A stretch of 64,000 nucleotides of DNA from Hybos culiciformis (lineage: Eukaryota; Arthropoda; Insecta; Diptera; Hybotidae). How positions within the stretch are numbered: position 1 is the first letter of the stretch; every line of letters starts with the position of its first letter. Under the pieces are notes generated by a model. The model was not told the DNA's origin. It made no database searches and saw only the letters and a program-made list of their open reading frames with translations. Shown piece after piece: positions 52,938-61,789 of the stretch. The position numbers and the translations under genes are program-made. The DNA lies in NCBI GenBank assembly GCA_964007475.1, contig OZ023273.1, positions 47,927,525 to 47,991,524 of the forward strand. Reading direction: 5' to 3'.

Positions 52938-53092
52938 GTATATGTAAACTAAATTTGTTATTAATTAAGAGTTCTGTATACACAAAAATACATTGACACG
53001 AGTCAATACTTATATACTTATATAAATTGACAAGTGTCAATGTATTTTTGTGTAAATACTGAACGAGTTGTATAACAAATTTTGTTTACATG
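52938..53092. repeat. inverted repeat 1 (about 60-bp imperfect arms)
   Basis: The core arms acacaaaaatacattgacac (52980-52999) and its exact complement (53034-53053) flank a 34-bp loop. Matching continues outward through tttgttat...ataacaaa to gtaaac/gtttac, giving an imperfect palindrome of about 155 bp. Confidence 0.85.
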
Positions 53093-53245
53093 TGTCGATG
53101 TTTATCAAACCGCGTCTATTCCATTTTTTTTTTTAAATTTAAAAATAGCAAAAACTGATAGCACATTCGAAGACGAATCCAACGATGTATTATACTCATT
53201 TTTTTTGAAAAGTGGAATTGACGAGTTTTGATAAACATCGACACA
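53091..53245. repeat. inverted repeat 2
   Basis: Arms tgtgtcgatgtttatcaaac (53091-53110) and ttttgataaacatcgacaca (53226-53245) enclose about 115 bp. It abuts inverted repeat 1. Confidence 0.85.
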
Positions 53246-53260
53246 CATATCCAATATACT

Positions 53261-53600
53261 GTTTTAATGCGTAGGGGAGAGGTAGTTTCAAAGAGAGAAT
53301 ATTTTTTCTTCTCATTTTTTCTCTTTTTTTTTTTGTATTTGGCTGTATTGAATTATTGTGAGAGATATTATGTTTGTTCAGGTATTACGTAATATTCAAT
53401 ACGAAACATCTAAATGATTTCATTATTTACGCTGATGCATCTAAATTTTTTCATTATATACGCTGATGCATCTAAATTTTTTCATTATTTACGCAGATGC
53501 ATCTTAATGATTGCATGTGTATTGACGCATATAATACTCCATTTAGTGATCTAAATTCTATAGCACTAAATACAACATAACGATCCCCAACGCATTAAAA
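53261..53600. repeat. inverted repeat 3 enclosing a tandem array
   Basis: The left arm ttttaatgcgtagggga (53262-53278) and right arm tccccaacgcattaaaa (53584-53600) match except for one position. They enclose the 31-bp tandem repeats at 53407-53517. Confidence 0.75.
53407..53517. repeat. 31-bp tandem repeat, 3.5 copies
   Basis: Units starting at 53407, 53438 and 53469, each catcta(a)at...tttcattat.tacgc.gatg, then a partial unit from 53500. Adjacent units form palindromic gatgcatc at their junctions. Confidence 0.9.
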
Positions 53601-54043
53601 TACTTTATTATAATTTCGTTGATAATTTGTATGTAGAATTTATTTTTATCTTTGCTTTTATAAAACTATCGAAGACTTATAAATAAATTGTTTTTTTTTT
53701 TTCGTTTTAATAGTGGTAGGGTACTCAGTGAGTGAACTAACTTTGGCCCAAAATATAAGTAAACCTGATTATAAGCAAAAAAATAAATTTTAAATTTCAT
53801 TTTAATTACTCTATATTCTTTACTTGTAATTTTTTTTAATATCTTTCTTCATCTGTTCCATATGAATAATTAAAAACAAAATTCTTACTGTAAATATTAA
53901 TTAATAACACTTTTATAGCAAAATTAAAAAACCTAAACTTTATTTAATACAAGAATTGTTGGTTTTAAATTTAAACCCATACTCACGACTCTTATGCAAT
54001 ATTTTGTTAATTATTAGGAATAAAACTTTATCATCAAACTTAC

Positions 54044-54079
54044 CGAAGTTAAAATTGTTGTTGACCGTAAATCATGAGC
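54044..54079 (-). other. probable 36-bp microexon of a host gene
   Basis: On the minus strand, tttcatttttttcag (AG at 54081-54080) is followed by 36 bp and then the donor GTAAGTTTGATG (from 54043), a near-consensus CG/GTAAGT junction. The 36 bp are twelve whole codons. Only the phase-0 frame is open, reading AHDLRSTTILTS; the other two frames hit stops. G+C is clearly higher than the flanks. Both sites together, a length divisible by three and one open frame make this the best host-exon candidate here. It lies about 150 bp from the retrotransposon, which would then sit in the upstream intron. The gene is not identified, and an untranslated exon is possible. Confidence 0.45.
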
Positions 54080-54227
54080 CTGAAAAAAATGAAACAATTA
54101 TAAATAAATGATTTTTGGTTCTGCAATACTGATTAAAATAATTAAGTTTTTTTTTGTATCCAAATATAACTTGTAATCTGAAATAATTTCTAATATAAAT
54201 AAAAGGTAATTTTCCAAATACTACTAG

Positions 54228-54845
54228 TGTAAAGGAAAAAATTGTTTTTTATTTAATGGAAAGTTTTTATTGACTTTCTTATTTATGGTTATTCATCTTA
54301 TGATGGATCATGGGTTGGACATCTATATTGTCCAAGACATCTAAGGCCTATTGAATTCCCTATTCCATAATGACCACTAGCATGTCATTATGGAGATCCT
54401 ATTGTCTAGGCTGTATTCAGCCGTATGTCCTATTAGAGCGGGACGCGCTTTCGTTTTGGCTGTATTCAGCCGGTTATCCGTATTATATTGCTCGGAAAGC
54501 TATCTTACCTGTATTGTATAGCTCAGGGAAGCCGTTTATAGAAAGATGAGATTTGGTAAGAATCTGATTTAATTTTCTAATTTCAATCTTATTTATACAA
54601 AATCTTATGTACTAAAATTCTTATATTCTATATACAAATATTATATACAATTTAGTTTATATAATTAATTTTCTTATGTAATATAAAATAGTTTACTATG
54701 TCCTAATATGATTGGTTGCCCAATCAAATTAATTATAATTTACAGTAATTCTTATTAAAAGTATAAATTTTTTGGGTTCAAAAAATAATTAAAATTTTTA
54801 TAAATTTAGTTTTATTTTAACGTTAGTGATAACAATATCACTACA
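54228..54845 (-). repeat. 3' LTR, 618 bp
   Basis: On the given strand it reads TGTAAAGG...CACTACA; in element direction TGTAGTGATATTGTTATCAC...CCTTTACA, so TG...CA ends. No difference from the other LTR was seen on reading both through. The middle (54290-54540) is GC-richer and full of short hairpins: two copies of ggctgtattcagccg (54409-54423, 54458-54472), ccataatgac/gtcattatgg, and tggaca/tgtcca. An AATAAA (element strand) lies at 54253-54248, about 20 bp from the element-direction end. Near the start is an AGTGATA-TTGT-TATCACT hairpin. Confidence 0.95.
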
Positions 54846-54857
54846 TCCTTTCCCTTT
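54846..54857 (-). other. polypurine tract
   Basis: In element direction AAAGGGAAAGGA directly abuts the 3' LTR. This is the usual position of the plus-strand primer for reverse transcription; an A-rich run precedes it. Confidence 0.85.
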
Positions 54858-54940
54858 GGGAGAAAAAAAAAAATTTTTTGTAAATTTTATGTAAAAAGGA
54901 AGAAAAATTTTTTTTTTTTTTTTTTTTTTTATTTTAAATT

Positions 54941-55073
54941 CTATACCTTTTTTAAGTTATTATTATGAATTTTCTTTAATTTATTATTTATTTCTATTAT
55001 TGAATTTACTCCGTCTCTTTCGACGATTCTATAAGGTCCTTGAAAAGGATAATCTAATTTCTTTCTATTAAAA
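54941..55073 (-). pseudogene. pol C-terminal GPY/F segment in the -1 frame
   Basis: Immediately beyond the A8 run at 55081-55074 (element strand), the -1 frame encodes LDYPFQGPYRIVER followed by about 25 residues to TAG at 54943-54941. This matches the GPY/F module that normally ends Ty3/gypsy integrases and helps integrase multimerise. The long pol frame instead stops at 55054. Either one base was lost in the A run, or the A AAA AAA heptamer allows a second -1 frameshift. An assembly error in the homopolymer is also possible. Confidence 0.75.
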
Positions 55074-58000
55074 TTTTTTTTATCATTACCATATCATTTA
55101 CTTTCAAATTCGCAGGATTAATATTAAGATTGTATTTTTCATTTCTAGCTATTTTATATTTAATTAGTTCTTCTCTAGCTGATTTTAGTGCACAAGATAA
55201 TTTTAAATTTAATTCGTTTAAATAGTTATCATAGTTTATGAAATTTAGTGGTTCATTATTTTTAAGTGTAATATTTGTCGGTAATTCAGGTGTGTTTCCA
55301 AAAATTAATTCAAATGGCGCATAATGAGTGTCTGAATGAGGTGTAGTATTATAGGAAAATAAGAAAAATGGGATTAATTCAACCCAATTGTTGCTATGAT
55401 TGCATGTTAAAAAATATTCGTTTAGTACTCTGTGATTTCTTTCTACTGAACCTAATGTTTGATGGTGATAAGGTGTTGATTTTTGGTGATTAATATTAAA
55501 AGTTTTACAAATGTTCATAAATAGTTCGTTTACAAATTCTGTACCTAAATCAGTTTTGATATTTTTTATATTTCCATATCTTAATATGATATTTTCTGTT
55601 AAAATTTTTGCTATCGTAATAGCATCTTTAGTTTCTATAGGAAATGCTTCTATGTATTTAGATAATTCGCATTGAACTGTGAGTATATATCTATAATTAT
55701 TACAAATTTTTAAAGGGCCTACTGTATCGACTTGTATGGTTTCGAAAGGTCTATTTGGAGTGTCAGTAATTTGTAATGGTTCTTTAATGTTTCTAACTTG
55801 TTTTGATTTAATACATTCGTTGCAATTTTTCACGTAATTTTTAATCATTTTATGCATGTTTTTCCATATGTATTTTTGTCTAAGTTTTATTATCATTTTC
55901 CTAACACCGATGTGTCCACTTATATTGTTACTATGATTGTCTTTTATTAATTGTTTTATTAAATTTTGATCTGTTATTTCGATAGGAGCTTTGAATAAAA
56001 TTATTTTTAATTTATTTTTCGAATTATCTTTTTCTTGTAGTTGATTAAATATGTTTTTAAATTCTTGAATGTTAATGTGGTTAAATAAGGTATCATTATT
56101 ATTTATCGCGACTGTGAAAATTTTATTTTGAGCTAATAAGAGTTTCATTTTATTTAAAATTGATTTTATATTAATTCTCTTTTTATTAAAATATATTTTA
56201 TAATTATTATTGAATGTTATTTCTGTTGTACCAGTTGAAGTTTCTATGAAGTTTACTTTCGGAATTCTTTTTATATCGTTAATTGAGATACTGTGCCAAA
56301 TGTGTAGATTTTTATTTATAGGGTTTTTAGCTAGTGACCTAGTTACTTGTCTGGTTATCACGTTAATATCTTTTTCTGGCGTAATTGGGATCATAGATTT
56401 TAAAATGTTAGAGTTTAAATGTATTCTTGATAAAGCGTCTGCGTTTGTATTCATTTTTCCTTGTTTGTATACTATATCAAAATCGTAATCACTGAGATCT
56501 AGTCTAATACGCGTCATTTTAGATGAAGGGTTTTTGTGCGTAAATAATCCTACTAAAGGTCTGTGATCTGTTACGACGATGAATTTTCTGCCATATACAT
56601 AGGGTCTAAAGAAATTGATTGCCCAGTGAATAGAAAGCAATTCTTTTTCTATTATTGGTTTGTTTAGTTCTGCAGAGTTTAATGTTTTACTGGCATAGCT
56701 TATTGGTAAATCTTGTCCAATTTCTCCTTGAGATAAGACTGCTCCGAAGGCGGATTGTGAAGCGTCTGTTGTGATTATAAAAGGTTTGGAATAATCTGGA
56801 TATTGTAAAATGGGAGGGTTAATTAATTTATTTTTTAAATTTAAAAATGCATTTGTACAATTTTCATTCCAATTAAATATTGATTTCTTTTTTGTTAGAT
56901 CGTTCAAAGGTTTTGCTATAGCTGCAAAGTTTGGTATAAATTTTCTGTAATAATTGCAGAATGCTACAAAACGTTTTATTTCATCAGCGTTTTGGGGTTG
57001 TGGATAATTTTTTACTGCAAAAAGTTTAGTTGGGTCTGTTTTTATGCCTTTATTAGTTATTAAATGGCCTAAATAAATTACTTCTTTCTGTAAGAAACTA
57101 CATTTTTCTGGATTTAGCTTTAAATTATATTTTCTTAATCGTTCAAATACTTTTATTAAGTTTTCGTTGTGGTGTTTAATAGAACATCCAAATATTATTA
57201 TATCATCAACATAAATAAATGATTCTGAATTTAAACCTGATAAAGCAATTGTTAACATTCGCTGAAAACTATTTGAAGAGATTTTTAAACCAAATGGGAG
57301 TCTTTTAAATTGAAAATGTCCATTATTAGATGAAAATGCTGTACAAGGTCTTGAATTTTTCTCTAATTCGATTTGGTGAAAAGAACTGACCATATCTAAT
57401 GTGGTAAAGTATTTTGCTCTTCCTAAATTATCTAGTACGTCTTCTAATTTGGTCAAAGGAAATTTGTCATTTTGAATTTTTTTGTTTAGTTGACGGAAAT
57501 CTACTACTAGTCTCCATTTTTTGGTGTCATTAGAGGATTTCTTTGGTACTAAGAGTAAAGGTGAGTTATATGGACTGTAAGAGTGTTCAATAATGTCTTC
57601 TTTCAATAATTTATCTACTTGATCATTAATTTCTGTTAATTGCGAATTTGGTAATCTATAGTTTTTAATATAAATAGGGTTTTTATTTTCTAAGGCGATA
57701 TTTTGTTTATAAAAATTATTAGTCGTTAATGAATCACCTGGTAAGTAAAATATATCTTGGAATTGTTTGCAAATTTTAAGTGTTTCATTTTGAGCTTTTG
57801 GGTCGTCTGGGTTAATGCTTAATATTTGTTCTAAATGTAATAATCGATCGTGATCGTTATTTTCAATATTCACTATGTTATAATTGTTTAAAGGTACTGT
57901 TTTAGGCTTATAATTTTTTATGATCATTGTTTTATCATTAGTATTTAAAATTTTTACATTCGATATGCCATTTTTGGCTATAATCGTGTTGGCTATGAAT

Positions 58001-58467
58001 ATTCCTGGTGTTATTTCTTCACTCAGGACAAGTGTCTCTTCTGTTCTCTGAACATGTAAAGGACATATAATTTCAGTTCTGGCTGGTATCACCAGTTGAC
58101 TGATACAATTAGAATTAATGGGTATATTTATTACCTCATCACTTATCGTAAGTGATAATTCATTTGTTTCAAAATTAATTAATGCGGAGTATTTCATTAA
58201 GAAATCTCGGCCTAAGATTCCATCCGTTTTGATTGGAAATTTATCTTCTACACAGTGTAGATTTATAAAACATTTTTTGTTTTCAATAATAAAATGTGTT
58301 TGTAGTGTGCCTAAAGATTCATGTATGTTATTGCCTATTCCTGTAATTTTGCAAGTACTATTATTATTAATGTCAATTGAATTTGTGAATTGTTCTTTGA
58401 TGACAGATATGTCTGCACCAGTATCAATCATGAATTTAATTGGATTATAATAATTGGGTCTTTGCAT
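55054..58467 (-). CDS. pol: Pol polyprotein (protease, RT, RNase H, integrase)
   Basis: 1,137 residues from the first Met. Aspartic protease: DTGA at residues 15-18, GILGRD at 83-88. Reverse transcriptase about 260-440: TLDMV (D358) and YVDD 419-422. RNase H about 560-680: DAS (D568), KEL (E608), TDH (D634), NADALS (D677). Integrase: H845, H852, C882, C885 zinc site; catalytic D914, D973 and E1009, the last two 35 residues apart. All catalytic residues looked for are present. The frame is -1 relative to gag and open upstream of this Met into the gag overlap, so it is probably made as Gag-Pol by frameshifting; the Met at 58467 is not necessarily used. The C-terminus is cut before the GPY/F module. 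The enzymes copy the RNA into DNA and insert it. Confidence 0.96.
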   Translation of the reverse strand: MQRPNYYNPIKFMIDTGADISVIKEQFTNSIDINNNSTCKITGIGNNIHESLGTLQTHFIIENKKCFINLHCVEDKFPIKTDGILGRDFLMKYSALINFETNELSLTISDEVINIPINSNCISQLVIPARTEIICPLHVQRTEETLVLSEEITPGIFIANTIIAKNGISNVKILNTNDKTMIIKNYKPKTVPLNNYNIVNIENNDHDRLLHLEQILSINPDDPKAQNETLKICKQFQDIFYLPGDSLTTNNFYKQNIALENKNPIYIKNYRLPNSQLTEINDQVDKLLKEDIIEHSYSPYNSPLLLVPKKSSNDTKKWRLVVDFRQLNKKIQNDKFPLTKLEDVLDNLGRAKYFTTLDMVSSFHQIELEKNSRPCTAFSSNNGHFQFKRLPFGLKISSNSFQRMLTIALSGLNSESFIYVDDIIIFGCSIKHHNENLIKVFERLRKYNLKLNPEKCSFLQKEVIYLGHLITNKGIKTDPTKLFAVKNYPQPQNADEIKRFVAFCNYYRKFIPNFAAIAKPLNDLTKKKSIFNWNENCTNAFLNLKNKLINPPILQYPDYSKPFIITTDASQSAFGAVLSQGEIGQDLPISYASKTLNSAELNKPIIEKELLSIHWAINFFRPYVYGRKFIVVTDHRPLVGLFTHKNPSSKMTRIRLDLSDYDFDIVYKQGKMNTNADALSRIHLNSNILKSMIPITPEKDINVITRQVTRSLAKNPINKNLHIWHSISINDIKRIPKVNFIETSTGTTEITFNNNYKIYFNKKRINIKSILNKMKLLLAQNKIFTVAINNNDTLFNHINIQEFKNIFNQLQEKDNSKNKLKIILFKAPIEITDQNLIKQLIKDNHSNNISGHIGVRKMIIKLRQKYIWKNMHKMIKNYVKNCNECIKSKQVRNIKEPLQITDTPNRPFETIQVDTVGPLKICNNYRYILTVQCELSKYIEAFPIETKDAITIAKILTENIILRYGNIKNIKTDLGTEFVNELFMNICKTFNINHQKSTPYHHQTLGSVERNHRVLNEYFLTCNHSNNWVELIPFFLFSYNTTPHSDTHYAPFELIFGNTPELPTNITLKNNEPLNFINYDNYLNELNLKLSCALKSAREELIKYKIARNEKYNLNINPANLKVNDMVMIKKILIERN

Positions 58468-58505
58468 TAGGATAAAAAATGTTGGTGAATTGTTTTTAAA
58501 ATTAT

Positions 58506-59807
58506 TTATTGTATATTTAAAGCATTCATTTCCCCGATTACCGTTTGACCCGAATCGGGGGTACGTCCGTTTCCCGATTCTAATGCGTTAACGTTCCTAT
58601 TATTAAAATTTTGGTCATCGTTTCTACGATTGTTACTATATCTGTTATTATAGGAATTATTATTCCTGTTATTATTAATTGGTTGAGAATTATTGTAGTC
58701 TCTATTTCTATAATAGTCAGTGGGATTCGTATGTTGCTGATTTCTATTATAGTTATGATTAGTATTTGATCTATGATTACTATTGTTCATATTATTATTA
58801 CTAGTACGATTATTATGATTATTATGATTATGTTGATTACTATGATTATTATGATTATTATGACCATTCCTTGGTCTATTGTTATTATTAAAATTATTGC
58901 TAGTATTTCTATTATTATTATAATTTCTTCTACCATTATTTCTATTATTATTGTTGTTATTATTCCTACTATTACTTCGATTTGAGTAGGTATTTATATT
59001 ATTACTATCATTATTATTATTATTACTATCTATTTCCAAAATAAGTTTTATTGCTTCTGTAAAAGTTTTTGGTTGTGCCGCTAAAATGACTGATTGTATG
59101 GGTTCTACTAAGTTTGTCTTAAGGCATTGCAGAGCAAATTTATCATTAACTTTTATTATTACAGCTTTTGCGTCAGCTGTCTCATTTTTAGACTGTATCA
59201 TATTTAATTCATTTATTAGCATTTCTAATTTTTCAGCATATTTTGTGGCTGATATTGACCTATTCTTTCCTAATTGGTCGATTTCGTTGTGTATTTTAGT
59301 ATAGGTTCTAGTGCTCATGAAATTATTATTTAAAATTTTTTTTAAATTTTCAAGTGTTGTAGGTTCTGTCTCATTTATAATTCGATTTTTCACCTTTTGT
59401 GATAATTTTATATTATAAATGAATTTTATTAATTTTTCTCTATCTGCTACTTTAATATTATCGTGAATGTATTCCGTTATGCTTATGAATTCTTGCAATT
59501 TAGCATAGGAACCTTCGAATAATGGGATTATTTTATTTACATTTGCTATGTCAAAATCCATCTTATTATTTATGATTTCTATCAAGTAAGATTTAATTAA
59601 TGTCACGTATTTCGAATACTCTGTTCTTAAACTTGTCTTCCCTGTTCTCAAATTTGATTCCCTAACAGAGCTTATAAATAGCGATTTGTTGTAAATTACC
59701 TTAGTTAATTCAGCCTTTGCTGCAGAGATATTAAACTTTGTTTTTATTATATTATTGTAGAGTTCTTCTAATTGTTCAATTTCTTTTTGGAATTTCTCAA
59801 GGGTCAT
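58506..59807 (-). CDS. gag: Gag structural protein
   Basis: 433 residues. The first ~260 residues are helical, capsid-like sequence with a LFEGSYAKLQEFI block at 96-108, which resembles the conserved F-G-(x)n-L-F motif of insect gypsy-type capsids. Residues about 261-405 form a tail very rich in Asn with Arg, His, Ser and Tyr, in place of the CCHC zinc knuckles found in many Gags; the only cysteine is at about 228. Such a basic tail could bind RNA, an inference. The encoding DNA is microsatellite-like (att/gtt repeats on the given strand). Gag should assemble the particle in which reverse transcription occurs. The start at 59807 overlaps the stop of a short upstream frame (ATGA). Confidence 0.9.
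   Translation of the reverse strand: MTLEKFQKEIEQLEELYNNIIKTKFNISAAKAELTKVIYNKSLFISSVRESNLRTGKTSLRTEYSKYVTLIKSYLIEIINNKMDFDIANVNKIIPLFEGSYAKLQEFISITEYIHDNIKVADREKLIKFIYNIKLSQKVKNRIINETEPTTLENLKKILNNNFMSTRTYTKIHNEIDQLGKNRSISATKYAEKLEMLINELNMIQSKNETADAKAVIIKVNDKFALQCLKTNLVEPIQSVILAAQPKTFTEAIKLILEIDSNNNNNDSNNINTYSNRSNSRNNNNNNNRNNGRRNYNNNRNTSNNFNNNNRPRNGHNNHNNHSNQHNHNNHNNRTSNNNMNNSNHRSNTNHNYNRNQQHTNPTDYYRNRDYNNSQPINNNRNNNSYNNRYSNNRRNDDQNFNNRNVNALESGNGRTPDSGQTVIGEMNALNIQ
58515..58521 (-). promoter_or_regulatory. -1 frameshift slippery heptamer (gag-pol)
   Basis: On the element strand the gag codons GCT TTA AAT contain T TTA AAT, a perfect X XXY YYZ heptamer, three codons before the gag stop at 58508-58506. 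Slipping back one base enters the pol frame, which is open from here through the Met at 58467. The gag/pol frame difference (-1) agrees. No downstream pseudoknot was worked out. Confidence 0.75.
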
Positions 59808-59986
59808 GCTATGAAAAATTTCTTGTGTGCAAAATTTGAATTAAACCGAAAAATATTTTTAATTGATAATTTAATCATAGAGGGACAGAAAAAAAATTTT
59901 TTAGGTTTTATTAATTTTTTAATAGGGTATAATTTTTGTTGCTTCCTATGATAATTATTTAAAATCATTAAATATATTTGGGTCAT
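59804..59986 (-). other. leader upstream open frame overlapping gag start
   Basis: A 60-codon frame in the leader whose TGA overlaps the gag ATG as ATGA (59807-59804). The peptide is Lys/Ile/Phe-rich with no recognisable domain. The overlap could permit termination-reinitiation onto gag, but chance is equally possible in this AT-rich leader. Confidence 0.25.
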
Positions 59987-60657
59987 TCATTAATTTGTTA
60001 ATAGGGTATTGAAAAATATTTTTTAGGGTCTTTGCTAAATTTTAATGCAATTTTAATATTAACATCTTTTTCTTTTTTTTTTGAAATGTATTGGTACGGT
60101 ATGCAAAAATTTTTATCTCTTTTATATATTTTTTTTTGTAAAATATCTAGGTAGAATTATTTTGATAGACAAGTGTTCTTTTTTTTTTTTTTTTTTGATA
60201 ATAAATTTTTTTTGAATATCGGGGTATTCATAATATAGTTTTATATTCGTAATAATTCTTAGAATTCTTTGGGGTATTCTTGAGTAATATTCTTAATTTT
60301 TATAAGGTTTAACATTTGGAAATTTTTTCTTATGGTAATTTATAATACTAATAATTAAGTAAAATTTTTGTATTTATTCATTATTTCTGTTTTACAATTA
60401 AATATTTTATAATTTTATAATTTAATATAAATTTTTAATTTATAACAAAATTTTTGTTTTTTTTTTTTTTTTTTTTTTTGGCAATTTTATTTTAAATTTT
60501 TTGCGTTTTGTATGTGTTTAAGGTTCTTGTTAAACATTTTGGTTATTTTTGTTGAAGTTTTGTGTAAATGTCGGTCTTGTTTGATTCTTGAATTGTAATT
60601 TTATTCTTTTCTGGTTTTTGTTCCATGTCTTGAATTCTGTATCATATTATAAATTTT
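59987..60657 (-). other. untranslated leader of the retrotransposon
   Basis: Lies between the primer-binding site and gag; T-rich on the given strand, with runs over 20 T near 60459-60479. No conserved coding frame. Presumably holds packaging signals. Confidence 0.6.
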
Positions 60658-60676
60658 GCGGTTTGCAGGATCGCCA
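60658..60676 (-). other. primer-binding site
   Basis: Directly beside the 5' LTR; on the element strand TGGCGATCCTGCAAACCGC. TGG pairs with the CCA end of a tRNA. TGGCG-type sites in insect gypsy-like elements are usually primed by tRNA-Ser or tRNA-Arg, but I could not match this sequence to a specific tRNA. Confidence 0.75.
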
Positions 60677-61294
60677 TGTAAAGGAAAAAATTGTTTTTTA
60701 TTTAATGGAAAGTTTTTATTGACTTTCTTATTTATGGTTATTCATCTTATGATGGATCATGGGTTGGACATCTATATTGTCCAAGACATCTAAGGCCTAT
60801 TGAATTCCCTATTCCATAATGACCACTAGCATGTCATTATGGAGATCCTATTGTCTAGGCTGTATTCAGCCGTATGTCCTATTAGAGCGGGACGCGCTTT
60901 CGTTTTGGCTGTATTCAGCCGGTTATCCGTATTATATTGCTCGGAAAGCTATCTTACCTGTATTGTATAGCTCAGGGAAGCCGTTTATAGAAAGATGAGA
61001 TTTGGTAAGAATCTGATTTAATTTTCTAATTTCAATCTTATTTATACAAAATCTTATGTACTAAAATTCTTATATTCTATATACAAATATTATATACAAT
61101 TTAGTTTATATAATTAATTTTCTTATGTAATATAAAATAGTTTACTATGTCCTAATATGATTGGTTGCCCAATCAAATTAATTATAATTTACAGTAATTC
61201 TTATTAAAAGTATAAATTTTTTGGGTTCAAAAAATAATTAAAATTTTTATAAATTTAGTTTTATTTTAACGTTAGTGATAACAATATCACTACA
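60677..61294 (-). repeat. 5' LTR, 618 bp
   Basis: Identical in length to, and apparently in sequence with, 54228-54845. Contains the promoter for the element's RNA; transcription is leftward. Carries the same hairpins (two ggctgtattcagccg copies) and AATAAA (60702-60697, element strand). Confidence 0.95.
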
Positions 61295-61472
61295 CTAGTA
61301 TACTAGTATTTGACGTTCTAATATTAGACGAGTTGCACGATTTCTAATAAAATCCACATAAAGTTCAAAAGAAAATGAAAACCTTTTTCTTTGATTTATA
61401 ATTTACTCCAAACTCCAATCTCCGGACAATCATAACTTAAACTTAGCATTGCCTTTAAATTATAAATAGAAT

Positions 61473-61780
61473 CAAAAAGCATGTATATAAAGAGGAATCA
61501 GTCCCATACAAAAAAAAGAATTAAAATAGTGACACAAAAAATCCATATCACGACCCCATTTTTTTTTTTTTTTTGAGAATTCCACTCTCGCAAATGCTTT
61601 TAAAAGTTCAAAAATAACAACAGTTCTATACAATTTTGAAAATTTTAAAAGATTTTGTGAGAGGGGAATTCCCAAAAAAAAAAAAAAAAACTCATGGGGT
61701 TGTGATATGGATTTTTTGTTTCACTATTTTAATTCTTTTTTTTGTATGGGACTGATTCCTCTTTATATACATGCTTTTTG
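61473..61780. mobile_element. fold-back MITE, 7-bp TSD atagaat
   Basis: 308 bp with arms of about 120 bp. The left starts CAAAAAGCATGTATATAAAG and the right ends in its complement. Internal matches include agaggaatcagtcccataca, aatccatatcacgacccca and gagaattcc, interrupted by poly-T and poly-A tracts on opposite sides. The flanking atagaat (61466-61472, 61781-61787) is a 7-bp duplication; 8 bp (atagaatc) is possible if the element boundary is one base off. No coding capacity; the 67-codon frame here is an artefact of the arm. Confidence 0.8.
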
Positions 61781-61789
61781 ATAGAATCT

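Larger units (their letters stand above)
54224..61298 (-). mobile_element. complete Ty3/gypsy LTR retrotransposon with CTAG target duplication
   Basis: A full element, 54228-61294, 7,067 bp, transcribed leftward. CTAG occurs on both sides (54224-54227, 61295-61298). Order in element direction: 5' LTR (61294-60677), primer-binding site, about 870-bp leader, gag, pol (protease, RT, RNase H, integrase), polypurine tract, 3' LTR (54845-54228). Integrase after RNase H defines Ty3/gypsy (Metaviridae) rather than copia. There is no env-like frame between pol and the 3' LTR. The Gag without zinc knuckles resembles the gypsy/17.6-type insect lineage. Identical LTRs indicate very recent insertion. Confidence 0.95.

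Noticed and set aside
54846..55053. Search for an env-like gene between pol and the 3' LTR
   Set aside because: Only the -1-frame pol tail, poly-A/T and the polypurine tract fit in this interval.
56210..56488. Plus-strand frames inside pol and gag (56210-56488, 58118-58450, 58773-58985, 59086-59304)
   Set aside because: Antisense shadows of the retrotransposon genes.
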